From Actinomycetospora endophytica (GTDB taxonomy: Bacteria > Actinomycetota > Actinomycetes > Mycobacteriales > Pseudonocardiaceae), in the NCBI RefSeq assembly GCF_021026375.1, contig NZ_JAJNDB010000004.1, forward strand, positions 248,001 through 312,000: DNA of 64,000 nucleotides, in the 5' to 3' direction. Shown piece after piece: positions 8,358 through 18,901 of the stretch (its first letter is position 1; each line of letters starts with the position of its first letter). The translations under genes were made by a program, and so were the position numbers. A model generated the notes under the pieces. That model did no database searches, was not told the DNA's origin, and saw only the letters and a list, made by a program, of their open reading frames with translations.

Positions 8358-10022
8358 GTGTCACAGGATGTGGAGCCCGCGGCGGCGCAGTCCGCGCCGC
8401 CGACCGGCACACGGACGAAGGCCAACGAGACCCTCGAGGACTACACCCTCCGGTTCGCGCCGCGCAGCTACCGGAAGTGGTCGGTGGGGGTCGTCGCGAC
8501 CTCGGCGCTCGGCGGCATCGCCTACCTCGCCGACTTCGCGATCGGCGCGAACATCGGCATCTCCTACGGCACGGTGAACGCACTGTGGGGAATCCTCGTG
8601 TTCGCCGTCGTGATCTTCCTGTCGGGCTTCCCGCTCGCCTACTACGCGGCGCGCTACAACCTCGACCTCGACCTGATCACCCGCGGCAGCGGCTTCGGCT
8701 ACTACGGCTCGGTGGTCACGAACGTCATCTTCGCGACGTTCACGTTCATCTTCTTCGCGCTCGAGGGCTCGATCATGGCCCAGGGCCTGGAGCTCGGGCT
8801 CGGGATCCCGCTCTGGATCGGCTACGCGGTCTCGACGATCATCATCTTCCCGCTGGTCGTCTACGGGATGAGCCTGCTCTCCACACTGCAGCTCTGGACG
8901 ACGCCGATCTGGCTGATCCTGATGGTGCTGCCGTTCGTCTACCTGCTCATCAGCCACCCGGACTCGGTCTCCACCTTCTTCGCCTACCAGGGTGAGAAGG
9001 GCCAGGGCTCAGCGAGCCTCGGGTCGGTCATGCTCGCCGCGGGCGTCTGCCTCTCGCTCATCGCGCAGATCGCCGAGCAGATCGACTACCTGCGCTTCAT
9101 GCCGCCGCGGACGCCGGAGAACTCGCGGCGCTGGTGGTGCGCGATGGTCCTCGCTGGGCCCGGCTGGGTGATCTTCGGGGCCGCGAAGCAGGTCATCGGC
9201 CTGTTCCTCGCCGTCTACCTGATCGCGAACGTCGCGGGCGGCGCCGGCTTCGCCAACGAGCCGGTGCAGCAGTTCTTGATCACCTACACGAACATCATGC
9301 CCGCGTGGCTGGCGCTGACCCTCGCGGTGATCCTCGTCGTGATCAGCCAGATCAAGATCAACGTCACCAACGCCTACTCCGGCTCGCTGGCCTGGACGAA
9401 CTCGTTCACGCGGATCACCAAGCACTACCCGGGCAGGCTGGTGTTCCTCGGCGTGAACCTGGTGATCGCGCTGATCCTCATGGAAGCGAACATGTTCGAC
9501 TTCCTGAACACGATCCTCGGCTTCTACGCGAACTGCGGCATGGCGTGGGTCGTCGTCGTGGCCTCGGACATCGTCATCAACAAGTACGTGCTCGGCCTCT
9601 CGCCGAAGCAGCCCGAGTTCCGGCGCGGGATGCTCTACGCGGTCAACCCGGTCGGGTTCGGCTCGATGATCATTGCCGCGGGTGTCTCGATCCTGGCGTT
9701 CTTCGGGGTGCTGGGCGAGACGCTCGCGTCGTACTCCCCGCTCGTCGCGATCGTGCTGGCGTTCGTGTTCCCGCCGATCATCGCGCTGGCCACCGGGGGT
9801 AAGTACTACCTGCGGCGCACCGACGACGGCATCGAGCACGCGATGCACGACGAGTACGGCAACCCCTCGGGCGAGACGTTGCGCTGCGAGGCCTGTGAGC
9901 AGGACTTCGAGCGCCCGGACATGACCGCCTCGGGGACCGGGGCCGGGTACGTCTGCTCGCTGTGCCTGTCCACCGACCGCGCCGGGGCGCACGTCCTCCC
10001 GGAGCAGACCGCTGCGCCGTAG
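8358..10022 (+). CDS. NCS1-family nucleobase/urea-type permease with zinc-ribbon tail
   Basis: 554 residues from a GTG at 8358, placed 9 nt after GGAGG (8344-8348). The body has about twelve transmembrane segments and the NCS1 (purine/cytosine permease) look, including the N-terminal [20 protein letters not shown] stretch. NCS1 proteins import cytosine, uracil, allantoin, hydantoins or uric acid with cations. After the last helix comes an unusual cytosolic extension with two CxxC pairs (CEAC and CSLC, about 27 residues apart), which looks like a zinc ribbon. The urease genes begin 84 nt downstream, so the substrate is likely urea or a precursor that yields urea, such as allantoin or a purine. 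Substrate is inferred from context only. Confidence 0.8.
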   Translation: MSQDVEPAAAQSAPPTGTRTKANETLEDYTLRFAPRSYRKWSVGVVATSALGGIAYLADFAIGANIGISYGTVNALWGILVFAVVIFLSGFPLAYYAARYNLDLDLITRGSGFGYYGSVVTNVIFATFTFIFFALEGSIMAQGLELGLGIPLWIGYAVSTIIIFPLVVYGMSLLSTLQLWTTPIWLILMVLPFVYLLISHPDSVSTFFAYQGEKGQGSASLGSVMLAAGVCLSLIAQIAEQIDYLRFMPPRTPENSRRWWCAMVLAGPGWVIFGAAKQVIGLFLAVYLIANVAGGAGFANEPVQQFLITYTNIMPAWLALTLAVILVVISQIKINVTNAYSGSLAWTNSFTRITKHYPGRLVFLGVNLVIALILMEANMFDFLNTILGFYANCGMAWVVVVASDIVINKYVLGLSPKQPEFRRGMLYAVNPVGFGSMIIAAGVSILAFFGVLGETLASYSPLVAIVLAFVFPPIIALATGGKYYLRRTDDGIEHAMHDEYGNPSGETLRCEACEQDFERPDMTASGTGAGYVCSLCLSTDRAGAHVLPEQTAAP

Positions 10023-10038
10023 TTTGTCTGGCCGACAT

Positions 10039-10078
10039 GTGCGTGCGTTTCCGTGCTGGGGCACGGAAACGCACGCAC
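10039..10078. terminator. 18-bp perfect hairpin between permease and ureA
   Basis: GTGCGTGCGTTTCCGTGC (10039-10056), a TGGG loop, then its exact reverse complement to 10078. There is no T-tract on either side. It may be a factor-dependent terminator, a processing or stability hairpin that sets the permease-to-urease ratio, or a dispersed palindrome. Confidence 0.7.
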
Positions 10079-10105
10079 GAGGCGAAGCCGAAGGAGTCGA
10101 CACCG

Positions 10106-10404
10106 GTGCTGCTCTCGCCGCACGAACAGGAGAAGCTGCTGCTGCACGTGGCGGCGAACCTGGCCCGGGAACGCCGGGGCCGGGGGCTGCGCCTCAACCA
10201 TCCCGAGGCGGTCGCCCTGATCAGCTCCTGGATCCTCGAGGGCGCCCGGGACGGTCGCACCGTGGGGGAGCTCATGGACGGCGGTCAGCACGTGCTGACC
10301 CGTGACGACGTCATGGATGGCGTGCCCGAGATGCTGCCGAGCGTCGCGGTGGAGGCGACCTTCCCGGACGGCACGAAGCTCATCACCGTGCACGAGCCGA
10401 TCCA

Positions 10405-10408
<4 letters not shown>
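10106..10408 (+). CDS. ureA: Urease gamma subunit
   Basis: 100 residues, the usual length. The GTG at 10106 is preceded by AAGGAG with a 9-nt gap and gives the family start [15 protein letters not shown]. The following [14 protein letters not shown] and [19 protein letters not shown] are classical UreA sequence. UreA packs with the beta and alpha parts to form the urease trimer that hydrolyses urea to ammonia and carbamate. Its stop overlaps the ureBC start by 4 nt (GTGA), so translation is coupled. The 18-bp hairpin lies just upstream. Confidence 0.97.
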
Positions 10409-12468
<2,060 letters not shown>

Positions 12469-13023
12469 GTGTCGGTGGGTTCTGCGAGGGTGCCTGGTGT
12501 GACGACGACACATTCGGTGTGTAGCCATTCCGTGCACGACAGCCCGCTCGGCCCGCTGACGCTCCGCGCGCGGGACGGCGTGCTCGACGGGCTCTACATG
12601 GTCGAGCATCGGCACGGGCCGGCGGCAGAGCAGCTCGGGGAGCGGGTGGCCGATGCGGTGCCCGCCGCCCGGGAGCAGCTCGCCGCCTACTTCGCGGGCG
12701 AGCTGCGCGAGTTCTCGCTCGAGGTCGCACTGCGGGGCACCGAGTTCCAGCAGCGGGTGTGGGCGGCGCTGCGCGAGATCCCCTTCGGTGAGACGTGCAG
12801 CTACGCCGAGCTCGCGGTGGCGATCGGGCAGCCGACCGCGGTGCGCGCGGTGGGGCTCGCGAACGGGAAGAACCCGGTGAGCATCGTGGTGCCGTGCCAC
12901 CGGGTGGTCGGGTCGAACGGCTCGCTCACCGGCTACGGCGGCGGGACGGACCGCAAGCGGGCGCTGCTCGAGCTGGAGGGGGCGGGCGTCGTGTGTGGTG
13001 AGCCCGCGCTGTTCGCCACGTGA
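12469..13023 (+). CDS. ogt: Methylated-DNA--protein-cysteine methyltransferase
   Basis: Up to 184 residues. The GTG at 12469 directly follows the ureC stop; GTG at 12490 or 12499 are alternatives. The active site PCHRV (C143) and the preceding NGKNPVSIVV, with FQQRVWAALREIPFGETCSY for the helix-turn-helix and arginine finger, identify the Ogt/MGMT family, which transfers O6-alkyl groups from guanine to its own cysteine. It has no known urease role, yet its stop overlaps the ureF start (GTGA), so it is embedded in the urease operon. It could be an operon passenger or a sign of past rearrangement. Confidence 0.95.
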   Translation: MSVGSARVPGVTTTHSVCSHSVHDSPLGPLTLRARDGVLDGLYMVEHRHGPAAEQLGERVADAVPAAREQLAAYFAGELREFSLEVALRGTEFQQRVWAALREIPFGETCSYAELAVAIGQPTAVRAVGLANGKNPVSIVVPCHRVVGSNGSLTGYGGGTDRKRALLELEGAGVVCGEPALFAT

Positions 13024-13844
13024 GCGGACTCTGGCTGCTCGCCGACTCCCGGCTGCCCACCGGAGGGCACGCCCACTCCGGTGGGATCGAAGCCGCGGTG
13101 CGCCGGGGTCTGGTGAGCGCGCCGGACGACGTCGCGGGCTGGCTCGGCGGCCGGGTCCCGACGGCGGGTCTGGTCACCGCGGCGCCGTCGGCGGCGGCGT
13201 GCGCGCTGGCCGCCGCCGCCCCCGCCCCCGCCCGCGCACTTTCGGCACGAGGGGAACCCTCGGACGCTCTAGTCGATCGAACCTTCCCCTCGCGTACGGG
13301 GGTCTCGGAGCGAGGGGAGGAATCCGCCGCTCTAGCAGGCCGAGGGTTCCCCTCGTGCGGTGAGCTGCGGAGCCCGGACTGGGCGCGCTGGGACGCCGCG
13401 ATCTCGGCGCGCACCCCGGTCGCGGCGCTGCGGGAGGTCTCGCGGACCCAGGGGCGCGCGATGCTGCGGACCGTCCGCTCGGCCTGGCCGGACGCCGCGA
13501 TCGACGGTCTGGGTGCTCGTCCGCATCAGGCGCTCGTGCTCGGGGTCGCCACGGCCGCAGCCAACGGGTCACCCCACGACGCGGCCGCTCTCGCCGTCCA
13601 CCACCTCGTCGGCCAGGTGTGCTCGGCCGCCGTCCGCCTGCTGGGGCTCGACCCGCTCGCGCTCGCCGGCGTCCACGCCCGCGCCCTCGACGAGCACCGC
13701 GACGTCATCGACCGGGCCGCCGACGCCGGGACCGATGCGGCCGCGCTGGACGACCCGGACCACCTGCCCTCCGCGACGACGCCGTTGCCCGAGGTGCTCG
13801 CCGTCCTGCACGCCCGATCCGAGGGGGCCCTCTTTGCTTCATAG
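13020..13844 (+). CDS. ureF: Urease accessory protein UreF with an in-frame palindromic insertion
   Basis: 274 residues, longer than the usual 210-230. The start [19 protein letters not shown] and the later region with [29 protein letters not shown] and [14 protein letters not shown] match UreF, the chaperone that with UreD and UreG inserts nickel into urease. Residues about 76-115 do not fit the family: they are encoded by a palindromic element (13245-13358) that keeps the frame open. The insertion replaces the linker between the first helices. Whether the protein works is unknown, but the frame and downstream coupling are intact. The end overlaps ureG by 11 nt. Confidence 0.9.
   Translation: MSGLWLLADSRLPTGGHAHSGGIEAAVRRGLVSAPDDVAGWLGGRVPTAGLVTAAPSAAACALAAAAPAPARALSARGEPSDALVDRTFPSRTGVSERGEESAALAGRGFPSCGELRSPDWARWDAAISARTPVAALREVSRTQGRAMLRTVRSAWPDAAIDGLGARPHQALVLGVATAAANGSPHDAAALAVHHLVGQVCSAAVRLLGLDPLALAGVHARALDEHRDVIDRAADAGTDAAALDDPDHLPSATTPLPEVLAVLHARSEGALFAS
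13245..13358. repeat. Twin-hairpin palindromic element inside ureF
   Basis: Outer arms of 19 nt at 13245-13263 and 13340-13358 are perfect inverted repeats (GCACGAGGGGAACCCTCGG). Inside, TCCCCTCGC and GCGAGGGGA form a second inverted pair, so the element can fold as two adjacent hairpins or one long one. CTCTAG occurs in both loops. The same two-hairpin plan is found at 61153-61287. Confidence 0.85.
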
Positions 13845-14496
13845 ACTCGACGATCAGGACCTCGGCGGCGGGGCGCACGATCATCCGCCGCACCGGGGGC
13901 GGGCCGTCCGGATCGGGATCGGCGGGCCGGTGGGGTGCGGCAAGACCGCGCTGGTCGCCGCGCTGTGCCGGGCGCTGCGCGACGAGCTCTCGGTCGCCGT
14001 CGTCACCAACGACATCTACACCACCGAGGACGCCGACTTCCTGCGCCGCGAGGCGGTGCTCCCGACCGAGCGGATCGTCGCCGTGCGGACCGGGTGCTGC
14101 CCGCACACCGCGATCCGCGACGACATCACCGCCAACCTCGACGCGGTCGAGGATCTCGTGGACCAGTTCGACCCGGACGTGGTGCTCGTCGAGTCCGGCG
14201 GCGACAACCTCACCGCCACGTTCAGCTACGGGCTGGTCGACCGGCAGATCTTCGTCGTCGACACGGCGGGTGGCGACGACGTGCCGCGCAAGGGCGGTCC
14301 GGGCGTCGCGGGCGCCGACCTCCTGGTGATCAACAAGGTGGACCTGGGCCCGCTGGTCGGGGCCGACACCGAGCGCATGGCCGCCGATGCGGAGCGGGTC
14401 CGCGACGGCAAGCCGACCGCGCTGACCTCGGTGCGGACCCAGCCGATCACCGAGGTCGTCGACTGGGTGCGCGCGCAGGTGCCGGTGGCGGCGTGA
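13834..14496 (+). CDS. ureG: Urease accessory GTPase UreG
   Basis: 220 residues from a TTG at 13834, the only reasonable start, with GAGGGGG upstream. The P-loop GGPVGCGKT lies near residue 30. It also carries [12 protein letters not shown], the nickel-binding CCPH motif ([11 protein letters not shown]), VESGGDNL, and NKVD for guanine specificity. A short His-containing leader (HDHPPHRG) precedes the P-loop, as in many UreG proteins. UreG hydrolyses GTP to deliver nickel to apo-urease with UreF and UreD. It overlaps ureF and, by 4 nt, ureD. Confidence 0.95.
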   Translation: MLHRLDDQDLGGGAHDHPPHRGRAVRIGIGGPVGCGKTALVAALCRALRDELSVAVVTNDIYTTEDADFLRREAVLPTERIVAVRTGCCPHTAIRDDITANLDAVEDLVDQFDPDVVLVESGGDNLTATFSYGLVDRQIFVVDTAGGDDVPRKGGPGVAGADLLVINKVDLGPLVGADTERMAADAERVRDGKPTALTSVRTQPITEVVDWVRAQVPVAA

Positions 14497-15314
14497 CGCC
14501 GGTGGTCGGCGGCCCGGCGGCCGGCAGGTCGGCGGCCGAGAGCTCGCCGGCCGTCGACACCACAGCCGGCTCAGCGGTCGGGGGAGGGGCCGTCGAGGCG
14601 ACCGCCCGGCTGCGGCTCGTCGACGGCCGCCTGACCTGGGCCTCGGCCCCGCCGATCGTGCTCCGGCGGACCGGGCATCGCCGGGTGCACCTGGTCGCGG
14701 TCGGTGGAGGGCCACTCGGCGGGGACCGGCTCCGGCTGGAGGTGGAGCTCGGGCCCGGCGAGCGGTTGTCGCTGCACAGTGCCGCCGCGACAGTGGTCCA
14801 GCCGGGCCGGGATCCCGGGCGGACCGCGTCGATGGCGGTGACGGCCTCGCTGGCGACCGGGTCCGCGCTCGACTGGCGCCCCGAGCCGACCGTGGTGTGC
14901 GACGCCGCGGCCTGGGAGCCGTCGGTGCGGCTCGACCTGGCCGACGGCGCCCGGGCGCGGGTGGTCGAGCAGCTGGTGCTCGGCCGCAGCGGGCAGGTCG
15001 GTGGCCGGTGTGCCTCGACGATGAGGGCGGCGGTCGGCGGCACGCCGATCCTCGCGACGACGACCGTGCTCGACGGCGCGGACGCCGCCCTGATCGGCCT
15101 CGGCGGCACCGGGGGCGCTCGCTCGGTGGGCTCGGTGCTCGTCGTCGGGACCGACTCCGACCGGTGCGACGAGGACGCCGGCGAGGACGGCGAGGTCACC
15201 TGGGCGCGCAGCCCGCTCGCCGGGCCCGGTGCCCTGACCACGGCGGTCGGCAGCACCCGGGCGGTCGCGGCCCTGCTCGCCCGGGAGGGTGGAGCTCAGC
15301 CGCCCTGGTGGTGA
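14493..15314 (+). CDS. ureD: Urease accessory protein UreD
   Basis: 273 residues from a GTG at 14493 that overlaps the ureG stop. The beta-rich body with [33 protein letters not shown] and [10 protein letters not shown] is typical of UreD (UreH), which binds apo-urease and forms the nickel tunnel with UreF and UreG. The N-terminal about 30 residues are a Gly/Ala/Ser-rich extension. It is the last gene of the operon; its 3' end overlaps the convergent membrane-protein gene by 19 nt. No ureE is visible, which is common in actinobacteria. Confidence 0.92.
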   Translation: MTPVVGGPAAGRSAAESSPAVDTTAGSAVGGGAVEATARLRLVDGRLTWASAPPIVLRRTGHRRVHLVAVGGGPLGGDRLRLEVELGPGERLSLHSAAATVVQPGRDPGRTASMAVTASLATGSALDWRPEPTVVCDAAAWEPSVRLDLADGARARVVEQLVLGRSGQVGGRCASTMRAAVGGTPILATTTVLDGADAALIGLGGTGGARSVGSVLVVGTDSDRCDEDAGEDGEVTWARSPLAGPGALTTAVGSTRAVAALLAREGGAQPPWW

Positions 15315-17263
15315 CCGTTCGACGGCGGCTCCTCGCGGGCCTCCTCGGGACGGTCGAAGCCGCCGTCACCGCTGCCGGTCACCGGCTCGAACCACCCCGC
15401 GACCTGCGCCTTCGCCCGGTTCACGACACCGGAGCGCTCCGCGGGATCGGGCTCGCCCGCCTCGGACCCGGACGCCGGCGCTTCGGACGCGGGCGCCTCG
15501 GACGTCTCGGAGGCGCTCGTGGGGGTGCCGCCGACCCCCTCCTCGGCGACCGGGGTCCCGGCCGCCCGGGACACCGTGGAGGCGATCTCGCCGGTGTCCG
15601 GGCGGGGCGTGCCGAGGCCGTTGCCCGGGGGTGTCGTGGGTGTGCCGGCCGGTACCGCAGCAGGTCCGCCGGCCGAGGTGGCGGCCGGTGCAGCGTGGGA
15701 CGGTCCGCCGGGCCGGGTGGCGCCCGGCGCTGTCGGTGACGCGCCGGCCGACTCCGCGGTCGGGCCGGTGGGCGCCGCGGAGGCGGGTCGGAAGAGATCG
15801 TCGCCCGGAGCCGCACTCTGGGCCGTGGCGCCCGCCTGCCGGTCGGACCGGGCCGCGTCCGGAGCACGGACCGAGGAGTCGCCTGCCGGGAGATCGTCGT
15901 CGGCCGCCGCGTGCCTGCTCGGGTCGTGCGCGTCGGAGCCCTCGCCGGGCTCGTCGGCGGCGTGGGTCGGCACCCCGCCGAGTGCTCCCTCGTCGACGCT
16001 CACCGGGCTCGGGTCCGGGGGCGGGTCGGCCGCCACCGCGGGCGTACCGCCGACCGCCGCCTCGTCGACGCCCGCAGCACCGGGCTCCGATGCCTGCTCG
16101 GTCACCGCCGGAGTGGGGCCGGGCGCCGTCGCACCGGGCCGGTGCAGGGTCTCGGTCGCGGCGTCGTCGTCGGCGGCGCGGCCCGCGGGACCGGAGCCGG
16201 CTCGCGTCGGGTCCCGGGTCTCCTCGGGATCGTGACCGGCCGGGGTTCCCCCCACCGCCGCGTCCGCGGCCCCGGAGCCGGCGACGGCGGCCGCGCCCGT
16301 CAGACCGGCCGCTCCAGCGGCGCCGGCGATTCCGGCCGCTCCGGCCAGGGCTCCATGCCCGGGACCCGACCCGGCTCCGGCCGAGCCCGCCGTCGGCACT
16401 CCGGTCGATCCCGGCGCCGAGCCTGCCGCCGACGCCGACCCCGCGGCCGGCGCGGACTCTGCCGCCGGACCCTCGGCCTCCGTGCTCGCGCCGGTGGGCA
16501 CCCCGCCCACGGCCGCCTCGGCGACGCCCGCCGGGCCGTCCTCGGCGACCGGCACCGCCTCGTCGTCGGGAGCAGCATCGCCGGGAACAGCATCGCCGGC
16601 AACAGCGGCGTCGGAGCCCGTCGTGGTGCGCGGGTGACCGATGATCGGCACCGCCTCGGTCGGCATCTCCTCGGCGTGCCCAGCATGGTCGGAGTCGCCC
16701 TCGCCGGACGCGGCGAGCCCACCCGCCACGCCGGCGGCCGCGGCCCCGCCGCCGATCGCGGTCGCCCGCGGGGACAGGCGGACCCCTTCCTGCGCGACGA
16801 CCTGCTGGCCGCGTTCGTCGAGCAGGGCGTGCCGCCCGGTCGGGGCGTCGTCGCCGGGCGGCTGCTGCCAGGCCGGCGCAGCGGGGGCGGGCGGCGCGGG
16901 CGTCCCGGCGGCCGGGGTGGGCGCGGACACCGCCGTGGGCGCCGTGGCCGGCAGCCGCCGGAACAGCGCCATGAGCAGCAGCACCCAGCCGAGCACGTTG
17001 AGGAGAGCCGTGAGGATCCCGATCAGGCTGGAGGCGGTGTACACGGTCTCGGGGGTGGACCCACTGCTCAGCAGGGCGGGCAGGACCACGACCGTCGACG
17101 CGCTGAGCAGCACCGCGACCAGCAGCAGGGCGAGGCCCCCGATGGCGGGCGTCGACACCGCGGGCAGCACGCGGCGGCGCTGGACGGCCAGCACGAGGCC
17201 GACCACGATCGCCACTCCCGCCGGGAGGAAGGCGAAGGCGAAGCGGAGACCCGAGTCGAGCAT
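15296..17263 (-). CDS. Ala/Pro-rich membrane protein with recurring GG[VT]P motifs
   Basis: 655 residues. Three transmembrane segments occupy the first about 110 residues (starting MLDSGLRFAFAFLPAG), followed by more than 500 residues of Ala/Gly/Pro/Asp/Glu-rich low-complexity sequence without cysteines. In that tail a short motif recurs five times: AAVGGVPTG, AAVGGTPAG, AAVGGTPAV, GALGGVPTH and EGVGGTPTS. I recognise no family. Repeated short motifs in a disordered tail suggest multivalent binding to a partner. Coding is supported by the ATG start after a clear gap, the strong hydrophobic pattern, and the absence of a better frame. Confidence 0.65.
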   Translation of the reverse strand: MLDSGLRFAFAFLPAGVAIVVGLVLAVQRRRVLPAVSTPAIGGLALLLVAVLLSASTVVVLPALLSSGSTPETVYTASSLIGILTALLNVLGWVLLLMALFRRLPATAPTAVSAPTPAAGTPAPPAPAAPAWQQPPGDDAPTGRHALLDERGQQVVAQEGVRLSPRATAIGGGAAAAGVAGGLAASGEGDSDHAGHAEEMPTEAVPIIGHPRTTTGSDAAVAGDAVPGDAAPDDEAVPVAEDGPAGVAEAAVGGVPTGASTEAEGPAAESAPAAGSASAAGSAPGSTGVPTAGSAGAGSGPGHGALAGAAGIAGAAGAAGLTGAAAVAGSGAADAAVGGTPAGHDPEETRDPTRAGSGPAGRAADDDAATETLHRPGATAPGPTPAVTEQASEPGAAGVDEAAVGGTPAVAADPPPDPSPVSVDEGALGGVPTHAADEPGEGSDAHDPSRHAAADDDLPAGDSSVRAPDAARSDRQAGATAQSAAPGDDLFRPASAAPTGPTAESAGASPTAPGATRPGGPSHAAPAATSAGGPAAVPAGTPTTPPGNGLGTPRPDTGEIASTVSRAAGTPVAEEGVGGTPTSASETSEAPASEAPASGSEAGEPDPAERSGVVNRAKAQVAGWFEPVTGSGDGGFDRPEEAREEPPSNGHHQGG

Positions 17264-17403
17264 GCGCCGAACCTAACGAATCACCCCGACACCCCGAACC
17301 ACGTGCCACCGATCACCGCACTCCGGACGGCCGACCCGGCCCCTCGGAGAGGGCCGAACGGGTGAGAGCCACGTCCCGGAGGAGCGTCCGGGACGATGGA
17401 TAC

Positions 17404-18105
17404 ATGGCCGGCGACCTCACCATCGGGATCGACGACGTCGTGGCCCTCGAGGGCTTCTTCGGGCTGGCCACCGGCCCGGCCGAGGGCGCCGACCCGTCGT
17501 GGCGGCCGTTCCACCAGTTCACCGGTGCGCCCCTCGACCAGCGCATCGACCAGGTCGCCGAGCAGCTCGGCGGGGTGCCGCGGCGGATCGCGGGGTCGCT
17601 GCTCTCGCTGTCGGTGTCCGCGCGGATCACCGCCCTCGTCCTCGGGACCGGCGCCCTGTACCGCACCGTCCCGCGGCTGCACGACCGGCTGCACTGGCGA
17701 CCCTGGTCCGGCGGCCCGGCGCCGATGTGGATCGAGCGTCCGGAGGCCGTCCCGCACGACGACGATCTCCCCGCCGCCGCGGCCCGCGAGCTCGACGCCA
17801 CGCTGCGCCCGGTGCTCGACGCGGTCGGCGCCCAGGCCTCGGTCTCGAGCCAGGTGACCTGGGGAAACGTCGCGTCCTCGCTCGGCGGGGCCCTCCGGAT
17901 GCTGCTGACCCAGCGCCCGGACTCGTCGTCGGAAGCCCTGGCCCTCGCCGTCGGGATGACCGAGGAGCCGCCGCTCGCCGGGCTCGGCGGGTTCGTCCAC
18001 GAGCCGTCCCATCCCACCGGTGTCGGGTTCGCCCGGAGGACCTGCTGCCTGTTCTACCGGGTCCCCGGCGGCGGGACCTGCGGCGACTGCGTCCTGGGCC
18101 GCTGA
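17404..18105 (+). CDS. FhuF-like (2Fe-2S)-binding protein
   Basis: 233 residues from the ATG at 17404; GTG at 17362 is possible. The C-terminus has the diagnostic cysteine pattern CC-x10-C-x2-C (RRTCCLFYRV then GTCGDC) of the FhuF family, whose members bind an unusual 2Fe-2S cluster and reduce ferric siderophores in the cytosol. The rest is helical with no known motif, as usual for this family, and includes a conserved-looking WGNVASSLGGALRML. No siderophore transport gene is adjacent, so the partner siderophore is unknown. Confidence 0.8.
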   Translation: MAGDLTIGIDDVVALEGFFGLATGPAEGADPSWRPFHQFTGAPLDQRIDQVAEQLGGVPRRIAGSLLSLSVSARITALVLGTGALYRTVPRLHDRLHWRPWSGGPAPMWIERPEAVPHDDDLPAAAARELDATLRPVLDAVGAQASVSSQVTWGNVASSLGGALRMLLTQRPDSSSEALALAVGMTEEPPLAGLGGFVHEPSHPTGVGFARRTCCLFYRVPGGGTCGDCVLGR

Positions 18106-18117
18106 GACCCCGACATC

Positions 18118-18891
18118 TCAGCTCAACGGGGGCCAGGACAGCAGCAGGTTCCCGGAGATGATCAGCGAGATCACGCCGATCAGCGAGTACAACGCGATGA
18201 AGATCCCCGCCGGGACGCCGGTGAGCCGTTCGAGCTGGTCGGGGTCGGAGTCCGCGGCGCGGCGCCCGGCGCGCTTGCGCTGCACCTCGAGCACCGTCTT
18301 GAGCCCGCCGACGATGAGGAACCACGTGACGAAGCAGGCGAAGCCGTACTGCACCGTCGGGGTGCCGTAGGCGATCACCACGGCGACGACGGCGCCCGTC
18401 AGGACCACCGACGCGACGCCGTAGACGTTGCGGATGAGGACGAGCGTGCCGAGCAGCACCATGATCGTCAGGCCGAGCATCGTCTGCACGGCGCCGCCCG
18501 CCACCAGCGCGCCGGCCCCGAGGCCCAGCAGCGGCGGCGTGGCGTAGCCCGCGAACGCCGTCGCGGCCATCCCCGGCCCGTCCCGGCGGCCCTTGGAGAC
18601 CGTGACGCCCGAGGTGTCGGAGTGCAGCAGGATGCGCGTCAGCGTCCGGCCGGAGGCGATCGCGACCAGCGCGTGCCCGCCTTCGTGGGCGATCGTCACG
18701 ACGTTGCGCGCGACCCGCCACGTGGCCCCGCCCGCGATGACGGACAGCGCGACGAGTCCCGCGGCGATCACGAGCGCGACCTGGGTCTGGGCGGCGGTCA
18801 GGTCGCCCACGGGTTGGATCTGGACAGGCGTGGTCGAGGTGAGGGCGGCGATGCGGCGAACCGTAGCGCGCGGGTGTGGGCCTGCCGTCAT
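18118..18891 (-). CDS. M50-type membrane metallopeptidase
   Basis: Up to 257 residues from an ATG at 18891; a GTG at 18810 giving MGDLTAAQTQ is also credible and would remove an overlap with the divergent MFS start. The zinc-binding HEGGH lies at residues 69-73 (long start), inside a hydrophobic helix preceded by ARNVVTIA. There are five or six transmembrane segments and LLGLGAGALVAGG in the membrane core. The family (M50B-like) cleaves substrates within or next to the membrane; small actinobacterial members are uncharacterised. A second metal ligand (the NPDG-type motif) is not evident. Confidence 0.8.
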   Translation of the reverse strand: MTAGPHPRATVRRIAALTSTTPVQIQPVGDLTAAQTQVALVIAAGLVALSVIAGGATWRVARNVVTIAHEGGHALVAIASGRTLTRILLHSDTSGVTVSKGRRDGPGMAATAFAGYATPPLLGLGAGALVAGGAVQTMLGLTIMVLLGTLVLIRNVYGVASVVLTGAVVAVVIAYGTPTVQYGFACFVTWFLIVGGLKTVLEVQRKRAGRRAADSDPDQLERLTGVPAGIFIALYSLIGVISLIISGNLLLSWPPLS

Positions 18892-18901
18892 GCTGGGCGG
18901 T

